In this document: in pieces, positions 47,761 through 60,396 of the stretch
How the letters are laid out: every line of letters starts with the position of its first letter
Position numbering within the stretch: the stretch's first letter is position 1
Assembly: GCA_028386065.3 (NCBI GenBank)
Contig: JAKUCV010000976.1
Coordinates: forward strand, 282,273 to 346,272
Direction of reading: 5' to 3'
Length of the DNA: 64,000 bases
From: Turnera subulata
Taxonomy: Eukaryota; Streptophyta; Magnoliopsida; Malpighiales; Passifloraceae
Program-made: the position numbers and the translations under genes
Notes under the pieces: model-generated
The model's database searches: none
The model's input: the letters and a program-made list of their open reading frames with translations, nothing else
Told to the model about the DNA's origin: nothing

Positions 47761-49368
47761 TGTGAATACCCGACCCAAAATCACTTGGGCCTATTCACCT
47801 TTCCTATACACCTTCTTCATAACCATCATCCAGCATCTATGGAGTCGCCACCCAAATTTTATTAAGGGACAAAAACTTGGGAAAAACCTTTCATGTGACT
47901 CCATTTAGGCAACTGATTAGCGAACAAAAGATGCTGGACCCGGGGATTCGTCATGGATGGGAAGTTGTTAGGCACCCATCCATGTTGGGGCGAAACTTTG
48001 TGCAATTAGAGGACTTTGTATGTCTTGTGCACGTGTGCAAGTGTGAGCACCAAAACACATAATAACTGAATATTAAAAAGAAAGGGGAGACGAAGAAGAA
48101 TGGGCTTGAGTTTCCACCGCTAGAAACCACCTACGTACCCCGGCGACCGGGTTCAAAGCCCACGTAGTTCTCAACATGGCATCACAACAATCACATCATC
48201 ACCAACATCAACATCTCAACAATAATTGGTCAGACAAAAAGGGATTGGGATTACCTCTTGTAGCCCTCCTCTAGCTCCTTGGTTTGGGTTGTGCCTTCCA
48301 CACAATTTCCTTCCACTTCTCAACTCAATCTTGGAGTTCTTCTTGATTCTCCTTTCTTACTGCCTTCAATGGATGATGCTACCCACGAAATTCTACCAGA
48401 GTTTTGCCTATGGAACTATTTCTTAAGCTTGGAGAGGTAGAGTTTCTCCAAGCTTCAAAGCTTTTTGAAGAGTGTTTGTGTAATAGAATGTGTCTCCCCC
48501 GAAATGTGAGAGGGGGGTCCTATTTATAGTGTTCTGGGTAGCCTAGGGGTGTGGACCAACTTAATGATCAAGGTAATGCCAAAACATCTGGGCCAAAATC
48601 GAGTAGAATCAGATTACGGGCGAAAATCAAGGAGAAAATGCATTTCTGAAGGTGCATGACCGCCATAGCCGGCGGTCATCCTATGGATGACAGCCAGGCC
48701 GGGTGGTCATGGGTGGAAGACCGCCCAGGCCCGGCGTTCATCCTGAGATGACCGCCCGCGCCTATGCGTTTCGCCCGTTCTTTCCTTTTTCGTTCCCGAT
48801 TCTCCTCTAATTCCTCCCTGATTGATCCTACCGCGTAATTAACCCCTAGACTGCTCAGAATCCTCTGCTTTCTTGATTACTACTCCCCTCAATCTTCTCC
48901 TAATTGACTAATTACACATTGATTCCTCATTTTAAGCCAAAATCATACCAAAAACATTGTTGCTATTAGGGAATGATTTAACTCTGATTTTCCACGAAAA
49001 TCAGAGCTAAATTTGTCTGCAAGCAAGGTGTTAATGGGCTGTGCAACTCTGAAGAAAAGTTCATACCTTATTAAATTGGACCCTTACATTTATCTTCAAC
49101 CCAAAAATAATGGGTTCAATAAATAAACAAGCCCAAATTTAATGAGATAAAATACATTTTAGCAATTTAGTCCTTAACATATCCTATAATTAAATCGTCT
49201 CATTAATCCTAGGCATATAAAAGTCTTAATTACTATAACGTATAAATTCTATTGAAATTAAACCCCATCCATGCTTCAACTCAAGACTAACTCATTATTC
49301 TTATGATTCAAACTTTTTTGGAGTCTAATCTCAATAGAATCTTCATGGGTCAAATTTGGGTGTTCACA
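47761..49368 (-). repeat. middle LTR of element B
   Basis: TGTGAATACCC...GGGTGTTCACA, 1608 bp. On the - strand it serves as 5' LTR for the interior to its left and 3' LTR for the interior to its right. TATA region at 48519-48536 (- strand), GACCGCC/GGCGGTC cluster at 48655-48760. Confidence 0.82.
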
Positions 49369-49830
49369 GAAGCCCCTCGTTGGTGAGTCTTTAAAATTTT
49401 AAGGACGAAGAAACGCAAGGAAGGAACAACCAAATTTGGATAACGGGTGTGAGTGTTGTGGACCATTGGTTGGAGCATCACATGCTCTACCTCGAGAATC
49501 ATCTCATCCCGAGGTTTCTTTTGGGATTTTCCTGGTCCCAAAAATCATTAACAAAGGATCATCTCACCTATGTTAACTAAGAATATTGTCTACCTCCCAT
49601 GGGGAATTCATCTACCGAGGGGTTTCTTTAGGGATTTTCCTGGTCCCAAAAGTCATTAACAAAGGATCACCTCACCTACGTTAACTAGGGATATTATCTA
49701 TCTCCCGTGGGGAATTCATCTACTGAGGGGTTTTTTTGGAATTTTCCTGGTCCCAAAAGTCATTAACAAAGGATCATCTCACCTATGTTACCTAGGGATA
49801 TTGTCTACCTCCCGTGGGGATTTCACCTCA
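49369..49830. repeat. start of second interior and about 105-bp repeats
   Basis: The text next to the LTR matches 32938-33220 of the first interior. Three units of about 105 bp, each with CCCAAAAGTCATTAACAAAGGATCA-type text (near 49537, 49646 and 49750), replace the 38-bp array of the other copy. From 49830 to 50399 there is no gene. Confidence 0.75.
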
Positions 49831-50399
49831 TCTCGGGGGTCTTGGGATTTTCCTGGTCCCAAGAGCTAACGGGAATCATCTCGTGGCTCGTCTACATCTT
49901 CTCGGTGCTCCTCTACGTCGGGACATCGTCCCTGGGATATCTATCCCTCAACATCTTCATCAATTCTATCTTAGGGGCATCTGCCCCTAGCAACTCTTAT
50001 CGACTCTACTTCTACCCTAGGGGCATCTGCCCTTGGCAACTCTCAACGGTTCTTCTTCTATTTCAAGGGCATCTGCTCCTGGTCTTGGCTAGTCTAGATC
50101 AAACATATTCATGGACCCTTCGGGTTCTCCCTCACTCAGAGCATCACAACTCGAGGCAATCATCCAAAGCATAGGCTCATCACGTTTTCAAGAGACTCAT
50201 CATTCTAAAGTAAAGTACACGTCTAGCTCATCATAGCACACATCACTATAAATTCAAGTAAAAGATCATAAAATGCCCCTTAAGTGATAGATACACATGT
50301 TTTCCTCGACTCTCTTTCATATTCTCTCCTTCCCCTTCTTTTCCTTCCTCTCTCAATTTTCTGGAATTATTTTTTCAAAATTTGTTTTGGGTGAATAGT

Positions 50400-50670
50400 G
50401 CTTGCCGGGCAGTCGTGAGTAGAGATGACCGCCACTTCCCGACGATCTTGTATGGATGACCGCCAGGCGTGGCGATCTTCTCGTCATGACTGCCCGCACT
50501 GGCGGTCATAGCTCCCGGGTCTTCATCTTTTTTTCCTTTTTGGCTTTTGGGTTTGGGTTTTAGGGTTTTTCACGAGTCCTCTCATCTCAAAACACTATAA
50601 ATACAACTGTGGGGACATCTAAAGACCCTCACAAATATCAGAATCCCTTCGACACACATCTAAAAAAAAA
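50400..50670 (+). promoter_or_regulatory. promoter-like region of the second antisense ORF
   Basis: GC-rich GACCGCC/GGCGGTC cluster at 50400-50515, then AAAACACTATAAATACAACT (about 50589) and ATG at 50671. The TATA context AAAACACTATAAATA is identical to that in the LTR of the same element on the opposite strand (32085-32099). Confidence 0.6.
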
Positions 50671-51977
50671 ATGAGTGAGAATTTTCATGCCAAGGTGCTT
50701 CAATGGATGGCGAGCGTGCCTCGCATATGCCGTTTGAGTTTTACGGCGCTGGGACTCTCCACATTGTCCCAACTTTGTGGCGTGGTGGTGGAGGAGAACT
50801 TGATTTGTACCGCTACAAAATTCTGGGACAAGAGTCATCGCGTTTTTTGCTTTGGTCAAGACATGATGGAGCTTTGTCCTTCTATTGAGGAATTCAACAC
50901 GTTCATGGGTGCAAAATTCATAAGCGAAGTGGCCATGGTTTCTCTTGCAAAGCCCGTTCTGAAAGAGGTTAGCAAATTTTTCCTCCTGGCAGATGGGAAG
51001 CTTAGTTTTCTTCTGGATCAGCACAACTGTCTTGACTTATCGAAAATTGTTGACCAATATTTCCTTGGTGGTTCGGAACATCATTTGGGGGAGTGTGATG
51101 TTGGATGGAGAGAAAAGCGAAACCGTGCTCTTGCCCTTGTGATGACACATGAAATTCTCCTAGTAGGCTTCTGGGGTGTTTGTCCTCTCCGAGTTGGTGC
51201 TTTGGTGGCTAAAATTTTTGACAAAAAGAGCCTTACTCCGGTGATTTTAGGTGAAACCCTCCATTGTCTAGACAAACTGGTGGACGATCCCTCAGCTCCT
51301 ATGTCTCGCTCTCCCTTCTTGCTTCAAATATAAATTCTCCCACTCTGATTCTTGAAGCATCATTGTTATCTTGCTGATTCTTCATACTTTTCAGATGTGG
51401 TTGCGTGCACAACTCACATTGATTGAACGGCCTCAAACCAATCCTCCGAATTACATTCGTCGTGTATATTCCGTCTTCTTCCATACCATTCGGGATTGGA
51501 CCATCTTCATGAGGGACCTCACAGGCACACAAATCATGTGGTATTGTAGGTGGTTGGGGATGCAAGAGGTAGTCATTCGTACTTTATGCAAGGATTGGGT
51601 CCCACTCCCGGGTCTAGAGAAATCCGTATACTATCGTCCAAACAGGATCCTGAGACAATTCGACATAAATCAAGTAGTTCCATCAACTATCCCAACTCCT
51701 ACCACAGGACCTATGGAGACGACTGCTCTAAAAGTCATCAAAGGAGGTTGGGCTCTGGCCTTGAGAGAAGGTACTGGTGGTCATTTCGAGATACACCCTC
51801 ACGGTCATATTTGGAGTGGGTGAAAGAGGATGTGGCTGATATTGAGAGGTCCTTATGTCTGATGAGAGAAGCATTCTTAGAAGAGTTGGTACCCCAGGCT
51901 TTGGATTGCCTAATCGTCAAGTTAAAGAGAAGAATGGGGACGGTGCTCCAAGTCGAAAAAGGCATAAGAAGGATTAA
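50671..51977 (+). pseudogene. antisense ORF of element B, second copy (plant-mobile-domain-like)
   Basis: Exon 1 is fully open (50671-51327, MSENFHAKVLQWM...). The splice donor seen in the first copy (CAG|GTATAA) is CAA|ATATAA here, so the intron (51328-51394) has lost its GT and the frame ends at TAA 51331-51333. Exon 2 (51395 on) is open through the YYRPNRILRQFDINQVVP block, then a one-base deletion near 51800 shifts the frame; the conserved basic tail ends at 51975-51977. Together the two copies show the same two-exon gene with independent lesions. No membrane segment or known catalytic motif is visible. Confidence 0.6.
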
Positions 51978-52431
51978 GTCTCATTCCAACAAGTATCCCT
52001 TTATACTTATGATGCATGCGAATAAATGAGTGAACAAACTCCCTTTATGTTTTGTCAATCTTTGGATTATCAATGATAACAATGGAACCGAACCCTTGTT
52101 GGGCTTCCTATGTACCCATGACCTTTTTTTTTTTTAGGCTCACGAGATCAGGCTCACGTAGTTCTCTTCTTTGGTATGTTGATTTGTCTCTTTGGATGAG
52201 AATTTTTCCATGCTCAAATGGCTTGATCATAGACCTTTATCTGATTGGGGCTTTGATCAAGATTATTATCATTAATAATCCATTTTTAGATTAACGTCCA
52301 GATATTTCGGGGAGTTTGTCCAACACACCATAATCATATGAACCATATATGTAAAATGACATCATTGAAATAACAGAAAGAGTGCCCCTTTTATTGAAAC
52401 AAAACACAACATAAACTTGCCTGTTAAACTC

Positions 52432-54937
52432 TCAACTAAGCACTCTGCAAAAGTCAACACACAAATCCTCAAGTGATCCCACCTTCCCTAAAGAGATGCC
52501 TACAACCAAATCTATCCTCCTCTTTTCTTTTTCATCTTCCTCCCTTATTTCTTCGGGATAACAGTCAAAGAATAGCTCAAATCCCAGTTTTCTGGTCTTC
52601 GTGATGCTACACATCCATGGTTCAGAGAAGCCGCAAAAGGGAAAGTCCTCTCCTTCCTTCACAAAATATCCATTCAGTGTTTTGAAGTATGGAGTCATGG
52701 GAAAATCCCATTCCCGTTTGTTCTTACGGGCTGCTGCCTTAGCTTGGTTCTTCACCTTTTGCTCTTTTAGCTCTGCCGGAGTCTGAATATATCCCAAACC
52801 AAAAGAAAGCACAGCACTCGAAATTTCAGGGACCTCTAACACTCCTTGCTGCCTCCTTCCTAATCCCATAATCAGAAAATACTTTATCTTTCCCATAATG
52901 CTCATGACCGATGAATTGCCAAATGGGTCATAATAAGGAGGTCTCACAATGGGCTTATCAGTCACTATGTTCAACCATTTCCCCTTTAATGGTGACTATC
53001 CCCTCTTTCTAAGGGAACCGTAGCATCTGATGTAAGGTGGAGGCTATAGCTCGGGCTTGGTGCAACCATGGTTTTCCAAGGAGCAAATTGAAGCTAGATG
53101 CAATATAGAGCACTTGGAACTCTACCAAGAAAAGGGCGGGCCCGATGATAACTTCCATTTTCATCATGCCCAACACTTCTCTTCTGGCATTGTCATATGC
53201 CCTGACTATAGTTCGGGAGGGTAGGAAATCCGCAGCTTCAAATCCTAAGGAACTCGCGGTCTTTAATGGACAGACATTCAGGGCGGATCCATTATCTATT
53301 AATACCAAGGGTTTCTGGTTTTCCTTGGCTTGAACGGTTATGTATAGGGCATCAATATGGGCTTCCCTACCCGAGCGGAGGTCTTTGTCTGAGAAGGATA
53401 TTTGATTGTCAACTTCTACTGAAGCTATCATGTTGGCTAATGCTTCTGGTGTGGTATCAATGGGGACATGGCCTTGCTTAAGGTTTGGAGTACCTTTTCT
53501 CAATGTGGGCGAGAAGACATTAGTAAATCCCAGATAGAGATATTGGCCTGAGTCTTCTTCAGTTACTTTATCACCATGTCTTCTTCAGGATCTGTTATTT
53601 CTTTCGGTTCATCTAGGTGAAGGGGAGCCCTTCTTGTCACCCTTCCCGATCTAGTGATGACATCAACTTCTTCATCAGAATCTTCATACCAACTCAGATC
53701 GAGCACATAGAATGGCAGCTCAGGCTTGGAATCGACCTCCATCATGTCGACTTCTCCAAGTAAGGGCAGGGGATTCGACTTGGTGTTCAGTCTCTTGGGC
53801 AGAATTATTTCATTCCGTTCTATCAAATCCTGGATCTCATGCCGAAGTCGGACGCAATTGTCTGTAACATGCCCGGCCGCCTGATGGAATCTGCAGAATT
53901 TATTAGGATCCCCTCCAATGGTAAGACCAGGTCTCGGCTCCAGAGGCTGCAATAAATTCTTTTCCACACATTTCTGCAGCATTTTTCCTAAAGACTCAGG
54001 GAGGGGAGTAAAATCCCTCCTGTTCGACTCAACCTTCAGTGGGGCCTGAACAGCAACATGGTTCACCTCGGCGTGCTTCTTTCCCTAGGGTGCATTAAAA
54101 TTTCATCTAGAGGTGTCTATAGGCATCCTGATCTTACCCGAACTAATAGCATCTTCCAACTGTATTCTTGCCCCAATGAGTGCTTTAAAATTGGCATAAT
54201 AATTGCCAACCATGCGATCGTAGTAAATTGGCTGTAGGTTCTTGATCACCATCTGCACTTGATCTTCTTTTGTAGGTCTGTCCGCCATTAAGGATGCTTT
54301 ATTGCGCCACCTCGAGATGTATGCAGAAAATGTTTCTTGAGCCTCTTGCTTGGTTGTCTCAAGATCGCTTTTGGTCACATCCACCTCAGTATTGTAATTA
54401 TATTGCTTTAAGAATTCTTTACAGAGGTCCTCCTATTGCTTATCTTGCTCTCATCCAAGGTCATGAACCATCTCAAAGCTCCTCCAGATAAAGTTCTTTG
54501 GAATAATTGGGTCATTAATTCAGGCCCAATCCCCATAGGTTGCAACATCCTCACATAGATCTTCAGGTGAAATGTGGGACATCCTGTCCCGTTAAACTTC
54601 TCGATGTCTGGCATCTTAAATTTTCAGGCAGGCGGGCCTCGGGGAATAAAGACAAGCGATCCAAATTCCAATCGTCCTCTTTCTTCTTCTTGGTTCTCAG
54701 TAGATCCTCCAATCTTCTAAGTCTCTCCCCATCTCCCTTAAATTCTTGCACCACCAAATCATCATCCTGAACTATCTTTACATTATGCTTGCGATCCGGT
54801 TTTGAATTTTGTCCCCCATTACTCCCAGAGGACATCGTCTTCCCTTTCTTCAGGGCTTGGAGTGCTTCCATGTTATTCAGATCCTTGAGTAAATTCAGAA
54901 TTTCCTCCGGCACTTTGACACCATTTTCCTCACTCAT
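52432..54937 (-). pseudogene. gag-protease-G-patch frame of element B, second copy
   Basis: ATG at 54937 (MSEENGVKVPEEIL), homologous to the first copy throughout. Several indels split it into pieces: 54937-54563, 54614-54408, 54384-54103, 54066-53563, 53503-53009 and 52974-52432. Protease keeps VLIDNGSALNVCPL in the 53009-53503 piece; the G-patch-like GLGRRQQGVLE lies in the last piece. A stretch of about 80 bp present between protease and G-patch in copy 1 (around 44855-44935) is shortened here. No pol follows. Confidence 0.72.
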
Positions 54938-55428
54938 GTTGTCCTAATGTTTAAAGGACTGGTATTAGGGCCTTCGACTCCCCAAAGACTATCTCACACA
55001 TGACTTTCTGGATTTATATATGGGGGAACGAATGAAGGGGCACCTCATGTATTTCTACTTGAACTCACAACAACAAGCACTCAAACGCACGCAACACCTA
55101 TTGATTCATCATGCATGAGATGCTCAAGGTATGCCGCTGGTTGGGGGCTAAAAAGACTACCGCTAAGGAATAGTTTGGCCTACTCACATGTGATAAAAGA
55201 TATCGCGTGAGGTCCAAGGCCCATTAATCCCTACCATTGCATAAGCAGCGAGAAACCGGTTCACAAAAGCCACTATCGCTTAAAGAAAGCATTGTAGCGG
55301 ACTTGGATCCCCTGGCCCTCTTACGGTAGGGGCTTCACAACATTTAGCATGAATGCAAGGCACTTATGATGATAGATAAAAGGCATACAAGATTTAATAA
55401 TTGCACAAAGTTTCTTGAACCCTCAAGG

Positions 55429-55446
55429 TCCCCAGTGGAGTCGCCA
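55429..55446 (-). promoter_or_regulatory. primer-binding site of element B, second interior
   Basis: On the - strand TGGCGACTCCACTGGGGA, two bases from the LTR terminus at 55449. 54938-55428 is leader without a gene. Confidence 0.65.
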
Positions 55447-55448
55447 GC

Positions 55449-57211
55449 TGTGAATACCCGACCCAAAATCACTTGGGCCTATTCACCTTTCCTTTACACC
55501 TTCTTCATAACCGTCATCCAGCATCTTTGGAGTCGCCACCCAAATTTTTTTAAGGGATAAAAACTTGGGAAAAACCCTTCATGTGACTCCATTTAGGCAA
55601 CTGATTAGCGAACAAAAGATGCTGGACTCGGGGTTTCGTCATGGATGGGAAGGTGTTAGGCACCCATCCATATTAGGGCGAAACTTTGTGCAATTAGAGA
55701 ACTTTGTATGCCTTGTGCACGTGTGCAAGTGTGAGCACCAAAACACATAATAACTGAATATTAAAAAGAAAAGGGAGAAGAAGAAGATTGGGCTTGAGTT
55801 TCCACCGCTAGAAACCACCTACGTACCCCGGCGACCGGGTTCAAAGCCCACGTAGTTCTCGACATGGCATCACAACAATCACATCATCACCAACATCAAC
55901 ATCTCAACAATAATTGGTCAGACAAAAAGGGATTAGGATTACCTCTTTTAGCCCTCCTCTAGCTCCTTGGTTTGGGTTGTGCCTTCCACACAATTTCCTT
56001 CTACTTCTCAACTCAATCATGGAGTTCTTCTTGATTCTCCCTTCTTACTGCCTTCAATGGATGATGCTACCCACGAAATTCTACCAGAGTTTTGCCTATG
56101 GAACTATTTCTTAAGCTTGGAGAGGTAGAGTTTCTCCTAGCTTCAAAGCTTTTTCAAGAGTGTTTGTGTAATAGAATGTGTCTTCCCCGAAATGTGAGAG
56201 GGTGGTCCTACTTATAGTGTTCTGGTTATCCTAGGGGCGTGGACCAACTTAATGATCAAGGTAATGCCAAAAACTCTGGGCCAAAACCGAGTAGAATCAG
56301 AATACGGGTGAAAATCTGGGAGAAAACGCGTTTCTAGAGGTGCATGACCGCCATGGCCGGCGGTCATCTTATGGATGACAGCCAGGCCGGGCGGTCATGG
56401 GTGGAAGACCGCCCGCGCCTACGCGTTTCACCCGTTCTTTCCTTTTTCGGACCCGATTTTCCCCTAATTCCTCCCTGATTGATCCTACCACGTAATTTAC
56501 CCCTAGACTGCTTAGAATCCTCTGCTTTCTTGATTACTACAACCCTCAATCATCTCCTAATTGACTAGTTACACAATGATTCCTCATTTTAAACCAAAAT
56601 CATACCAAACCTGTTCTTTCCTTTTTCGGTCCTGATTCTTCCCTAATTCCTCCCTGATTGATCCTACCGCATAATTAACCCCTAGACTACTTAGAATCCT
56701 CTGCTTTCTTGATTACTACTCCCCTCAATCTTCTCCTAATTGACTACTTACACATTGATTCCTCATTTTAAGACAAAATCATACCAAAAACATTCTTGCT
56801 ATTAAGGAATGATTTGACTCTGATTTTCCACGAAAATCAGAGCTAAATTTGTCTGCAAGCAAGGTGTTAATAGGCTGTGCAACTCTGAAGAAAAGTCCAT
56901 ACCTTATTAAATTGGACCCTTACATTTATCTTCAACCCAAAAATAAATATAATTGGGTTCAATAAATAAACAAGCCCAAATTTAATGAGATAAAATACAT
57001 TTTAGCAATTTAGTCCTTAACATATCCTACGATTAAATCGTCTCATTAATCCTAGGCATATAAAAGTCTTAATTACTATAATGTATAAATTCTATTAAAA
57101 TTAAACTGCATCCAAGCTTCAACCCAAGACTAACTCATCAATCTTATGTTTCAAACATGTCTGGAGTCTAATCTCAATAGAATCTTCATGGGTCAAATTT
57201 GGGTGTTCACA
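55449..57211 (-). repeat. last (5') LTR of element B
   Basis: TGTGAATACCC...GGGTGTTCACA, 1763 bp. It is longer than the other two because a segment of about 170 bp is tandemly duplicated (about 56436-56607 and 56608-56780). The - strand TATA has changed to CACTATAAGTAGGA (56207-56220). The GACCGCC/GGCGGTC cluster is at 56340-56420. Confidence 0.82.
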
Positions 57212-57218
57212 CCACCAT

Positions 57219-60200
57219 TGTAACGCCCCGATTTTTGTTAATTGATTTTTACGGAATTTTCAAAAATTTTGGTATTTAGTTTCCACTTTTACCCTTGCTG
57301 AATTTTCGGGAGTCTTTGGTTAAGAAATTGTTGTTATAATTAATTTATTCTCCTTGAAAATATTATTTTTACTTTTGGAATTTATCCTTATTCGGGTTGT
57401 TTGGGAACAATTGGAGTTCCGGGGTGAAATATGGAGTTTATTGTAGTTTCACTCAAAACTACGTCGTTTTGGATTAAAGTAAAAAAAAAAAGAAAAACCT
57501 AATCCTATGCGCGCGTTGACCAGGGGAGAGTTGACCACGCCTTAAGACCAAAACGACGTCGTTTTGGTCTAGGCCGGCCAACCCTAACCCCCTTCCTCTT
57601 TTCTTTTCTTTTTTGTTTCCCTTTCTCTTTCTTTTCTTTTCTTCTCTTCCGCCGCTCTCCCCGTTCTCCCTCTCTCCCATGTTTGCTCCCGGATCCTTCT
57701 CCTTCAAATCGTGGGTTCAACGGCTCAGGGGTTCCTGCATTTCTTTTCTTCTCCTCTTCTAATCTCTTTTCTTCTCTTCCCGATTCACTATCATCACCTC
57801 TTTTCGCTCTCGCCGCCGTCCTCACCATCTCGTCTTCCTCTCGCCATCGAAGAACGCCGCCGCCTTAGCTGTTGCTTCCCTCTTCACTACCGTCGTTATC
57901 GGGACAAAGGGGGAGGCTTGGAGACTTGTGGTGTCAGGCGCTAGTGTTGGCGAGGAGAACTCGAGGGCTAGACTCGAGTGCACGCCCCCGCCGTTGCTAG
58001 TTGCTGGTAAGCCTCACCGTTTCCTTTGTTCCTTCTTCCTCTTCCTTTTTGTTTTTGGGGGGCGATTTATTAAATGGGGGTTGTTGTGTGGACTAACCGA
58101 TTTGATTCAGTGTTTGTTTGGGTTTTGTGGGTGGCGGTTGGGCTTGTCAATGGTGGTGGTATGTGTGTTGTTGTTGCCTGGGTTGGTGTTTGGGTGCATG
58201 ACGGAGGTCGGGTCTGTGGTGGCTTTGTTGTGGGGTTGATGACGGCGAATCCGAGGTTGTTTACGGGGGCCGGTTTGTTGTCTCGTGATGGTGATGCATC
58301 TAGCCGGAACTGTTCTGTTCGAATCGTGGGCTCGTTTCTGCAGTGAGGTGCAGGGTTCGTTTTGGGGCTTTGGAGGCCAGATCCAGTGTGCGGTCGATGG
58401 TGGTGCTGGAATTCTTTGGCAGTGTTGTTGCTAGGCTCGGGCCACTATTGTTTGTACAGAATCGATATCCCGGTAACTTCCAGTCCCTAATTCGTTTGTG
58501 TTCGTTTAGATGATGTTTATCATGGTTGGTTGTTGGACTCTATGTTGAATTTTGGTTGATGTTCGGGTTTGAGCAGATGGTTGTGGCTGTTCCGGCGACT
58601 CGGCTTATTGTTTCAGCAAGTCTGACCAGAATCCGATGACATGGTTATTGATCCGGTGAGATAGTGTTATTTTTTCGACGTGACACGGTAATTCTCGAAC
58701 GATGGCGTGTGTTCAGTTTTCGTTCAAATCATGCACTGCAACTGCTTTTGACTATTGTATTAAAATGAGATGAAATTAGTGGAAATCGGGTGTGGAGGGA
58801 CGAGATGCGCGTGGCCGCAATCCTTCCGACGAGTATAGTATCTTTAAGTCAGAAAAACTAGCCTCGATAAGGTTTGATTAAGTTTATATGGGCTTTAGGC
58901 CCAACAGCCATTATGGATATGGACCTTAGGCCCAAGAAAGAGTAATTAATTTAAGATGGGCTTTAGGCCCAATGACTTTTATGATGTGGGCTTTAGGTCC
59001 AAGTAAGGTTAATGTATGATTTGGGCTCTAGGCCCAATGGATAATTAAACCATATAATTATTATTAATATGGGCTTAGATCTAATAAGGACTTGAGAATA
59101 TTGATTAGGCTTGAGGACTCATGATGATATATCTAAATAAGCACGTTTTAGTGTACATTTGTTATATTTTTATGTGGACCTTATGTATGGTCGTATCTTG
59201 GTTCTAATATAGGATATGTTGAGGCGGAACGAGGCTTCGGCTTCCGAGACAATTGATATGGCCCAGGTGAGGACATATAAACCTTTGTATGCGTATTGGC
59301 TACAATACTCGGTCATTTGTTATGGTTCATTAAGGGATAACATTTGTTTGGCATTTAAAGCTATATGCGTGTATGCCTGTTGTGTTGATGTTGTTGATGC
59401 TCGGTGTATCATGATGATGATATCTTTGTTCTTGAGTGCCTGATTATGTGAACTGTGAGCCTATGTGATATGGTATGCCAGTTGAGCATGATATGTTGTT
59501 ATGATTAAGAAATGATTATATGACTTTGTGGTTCGTGTGAAGACTTGAGGACTGAAGGCTTGGACTTGAGAATAAGATATTAAATCCACACAACCCTGTT
59601 TGATCATAACGCATGGCACAACTCTTTAAGCATAATTGAGAATAACGAACTATAATAATTCTACTGTGGGGCTGTTGATCGGCTGGTTCGAGCGGGAAGT
59701 GATACCCCTCGGGATTTCATGCAGGATAGCATGGTATATGCAGTTTAGCATATGGGTCTTTGATGATCGGTTCTACCCCCCTCTTTCTATCTCCCTCCTT
59801 CTACCTCCCTCTTTCTCTCTGTCTTTCTCTCTCTCTCACTGATTGTATTGGGCCTTGCCCTGATTATATTGGGCTTATGCCCTGGTTGTCTCATGAGACG
59901 GGATCCAGCTCGACGCACACAGTAGATGGCCCTAATAAAATATTAAATCGATAATAAGATGATTAAAGGCAAGTTTAGGTTTAAAGTCTGATGATGACTT
60001 TGTGCTGTGCAATGTGACTTGTTTGTGCTCTATGATTGCTACTGCCTGATGCCAGTATTTGTGGTTGATTTGTATTAGTATACTTTGGTTTATCTGTTTG
60101 CGGTGAGAAGGTGGTTGGTCTCACCCCCTCACAGTCTTTACACAGGTTAGCTGATCGATGATCTGGAGTGCATATCAGCAGGCGACGGTGCTTTCCTCCT

Positions 60201-60396
60201 CAGGTCGGATCCATAGAGTTCCTTGCATACTTGTTTTATGTATTTTGTCTTCCGCTGCATATTCGAAGTTATTTAATTTATTGTATAATTGTGCATTGAT
60301 TTTGTTATTTGTATCGTATCCCGGTAGAAAGGGCAATTTGATCTTTTCATATGTTTTAATTGATTTAATTGGATATTTTGGGATACGGGCGTTTCA
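57219..60396 (+). repeat. LTR related to the large non-autonomous family, solo
   Basis: TGTAACGCCCCG...GATACGGGCGTTTCA, 3178 bp, clearly homologous to the LTRs at 33302 and 38109 but well diverged. It has a 26-bp version of the palindrome (57545-57570), the CTG|GTAAG junction (about 58004) and at least five TGGGCTTTAGGCCCA-type repeats (58889-59042). No primer-binding site follows at 60397 and I see no target-site duplication, so it is a solo or truncated copy. Confidence 0.78.

Larger units (their letters stand above)
18462..57211 (-). mobile_element. element B: tandem LTR-int-LTR-int-LTR array of a Tat-type element lacking pol
   Basis: Three related LTRs on the - strand (18462-18548 plus 31415-32937; 47761-49368; 55449-57211) alternate with two homologous interiors. 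Each interior has, reading the - strand, a primer-binding site, gag-protease-G-patch frame, then an antisense ORF on the + strand, then a repeat array before the next LTR. No reverse transcriptase, RNase H or integrase is present in either. Athila (18549-31409) and a large non-autonomous element (33302-41361) are nested inside. The shared middle LTR indicates unequal recombination between element copies, not two independent insertions. No matching target-site duplication is seen at the outer ends. Confidence 0.75.
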
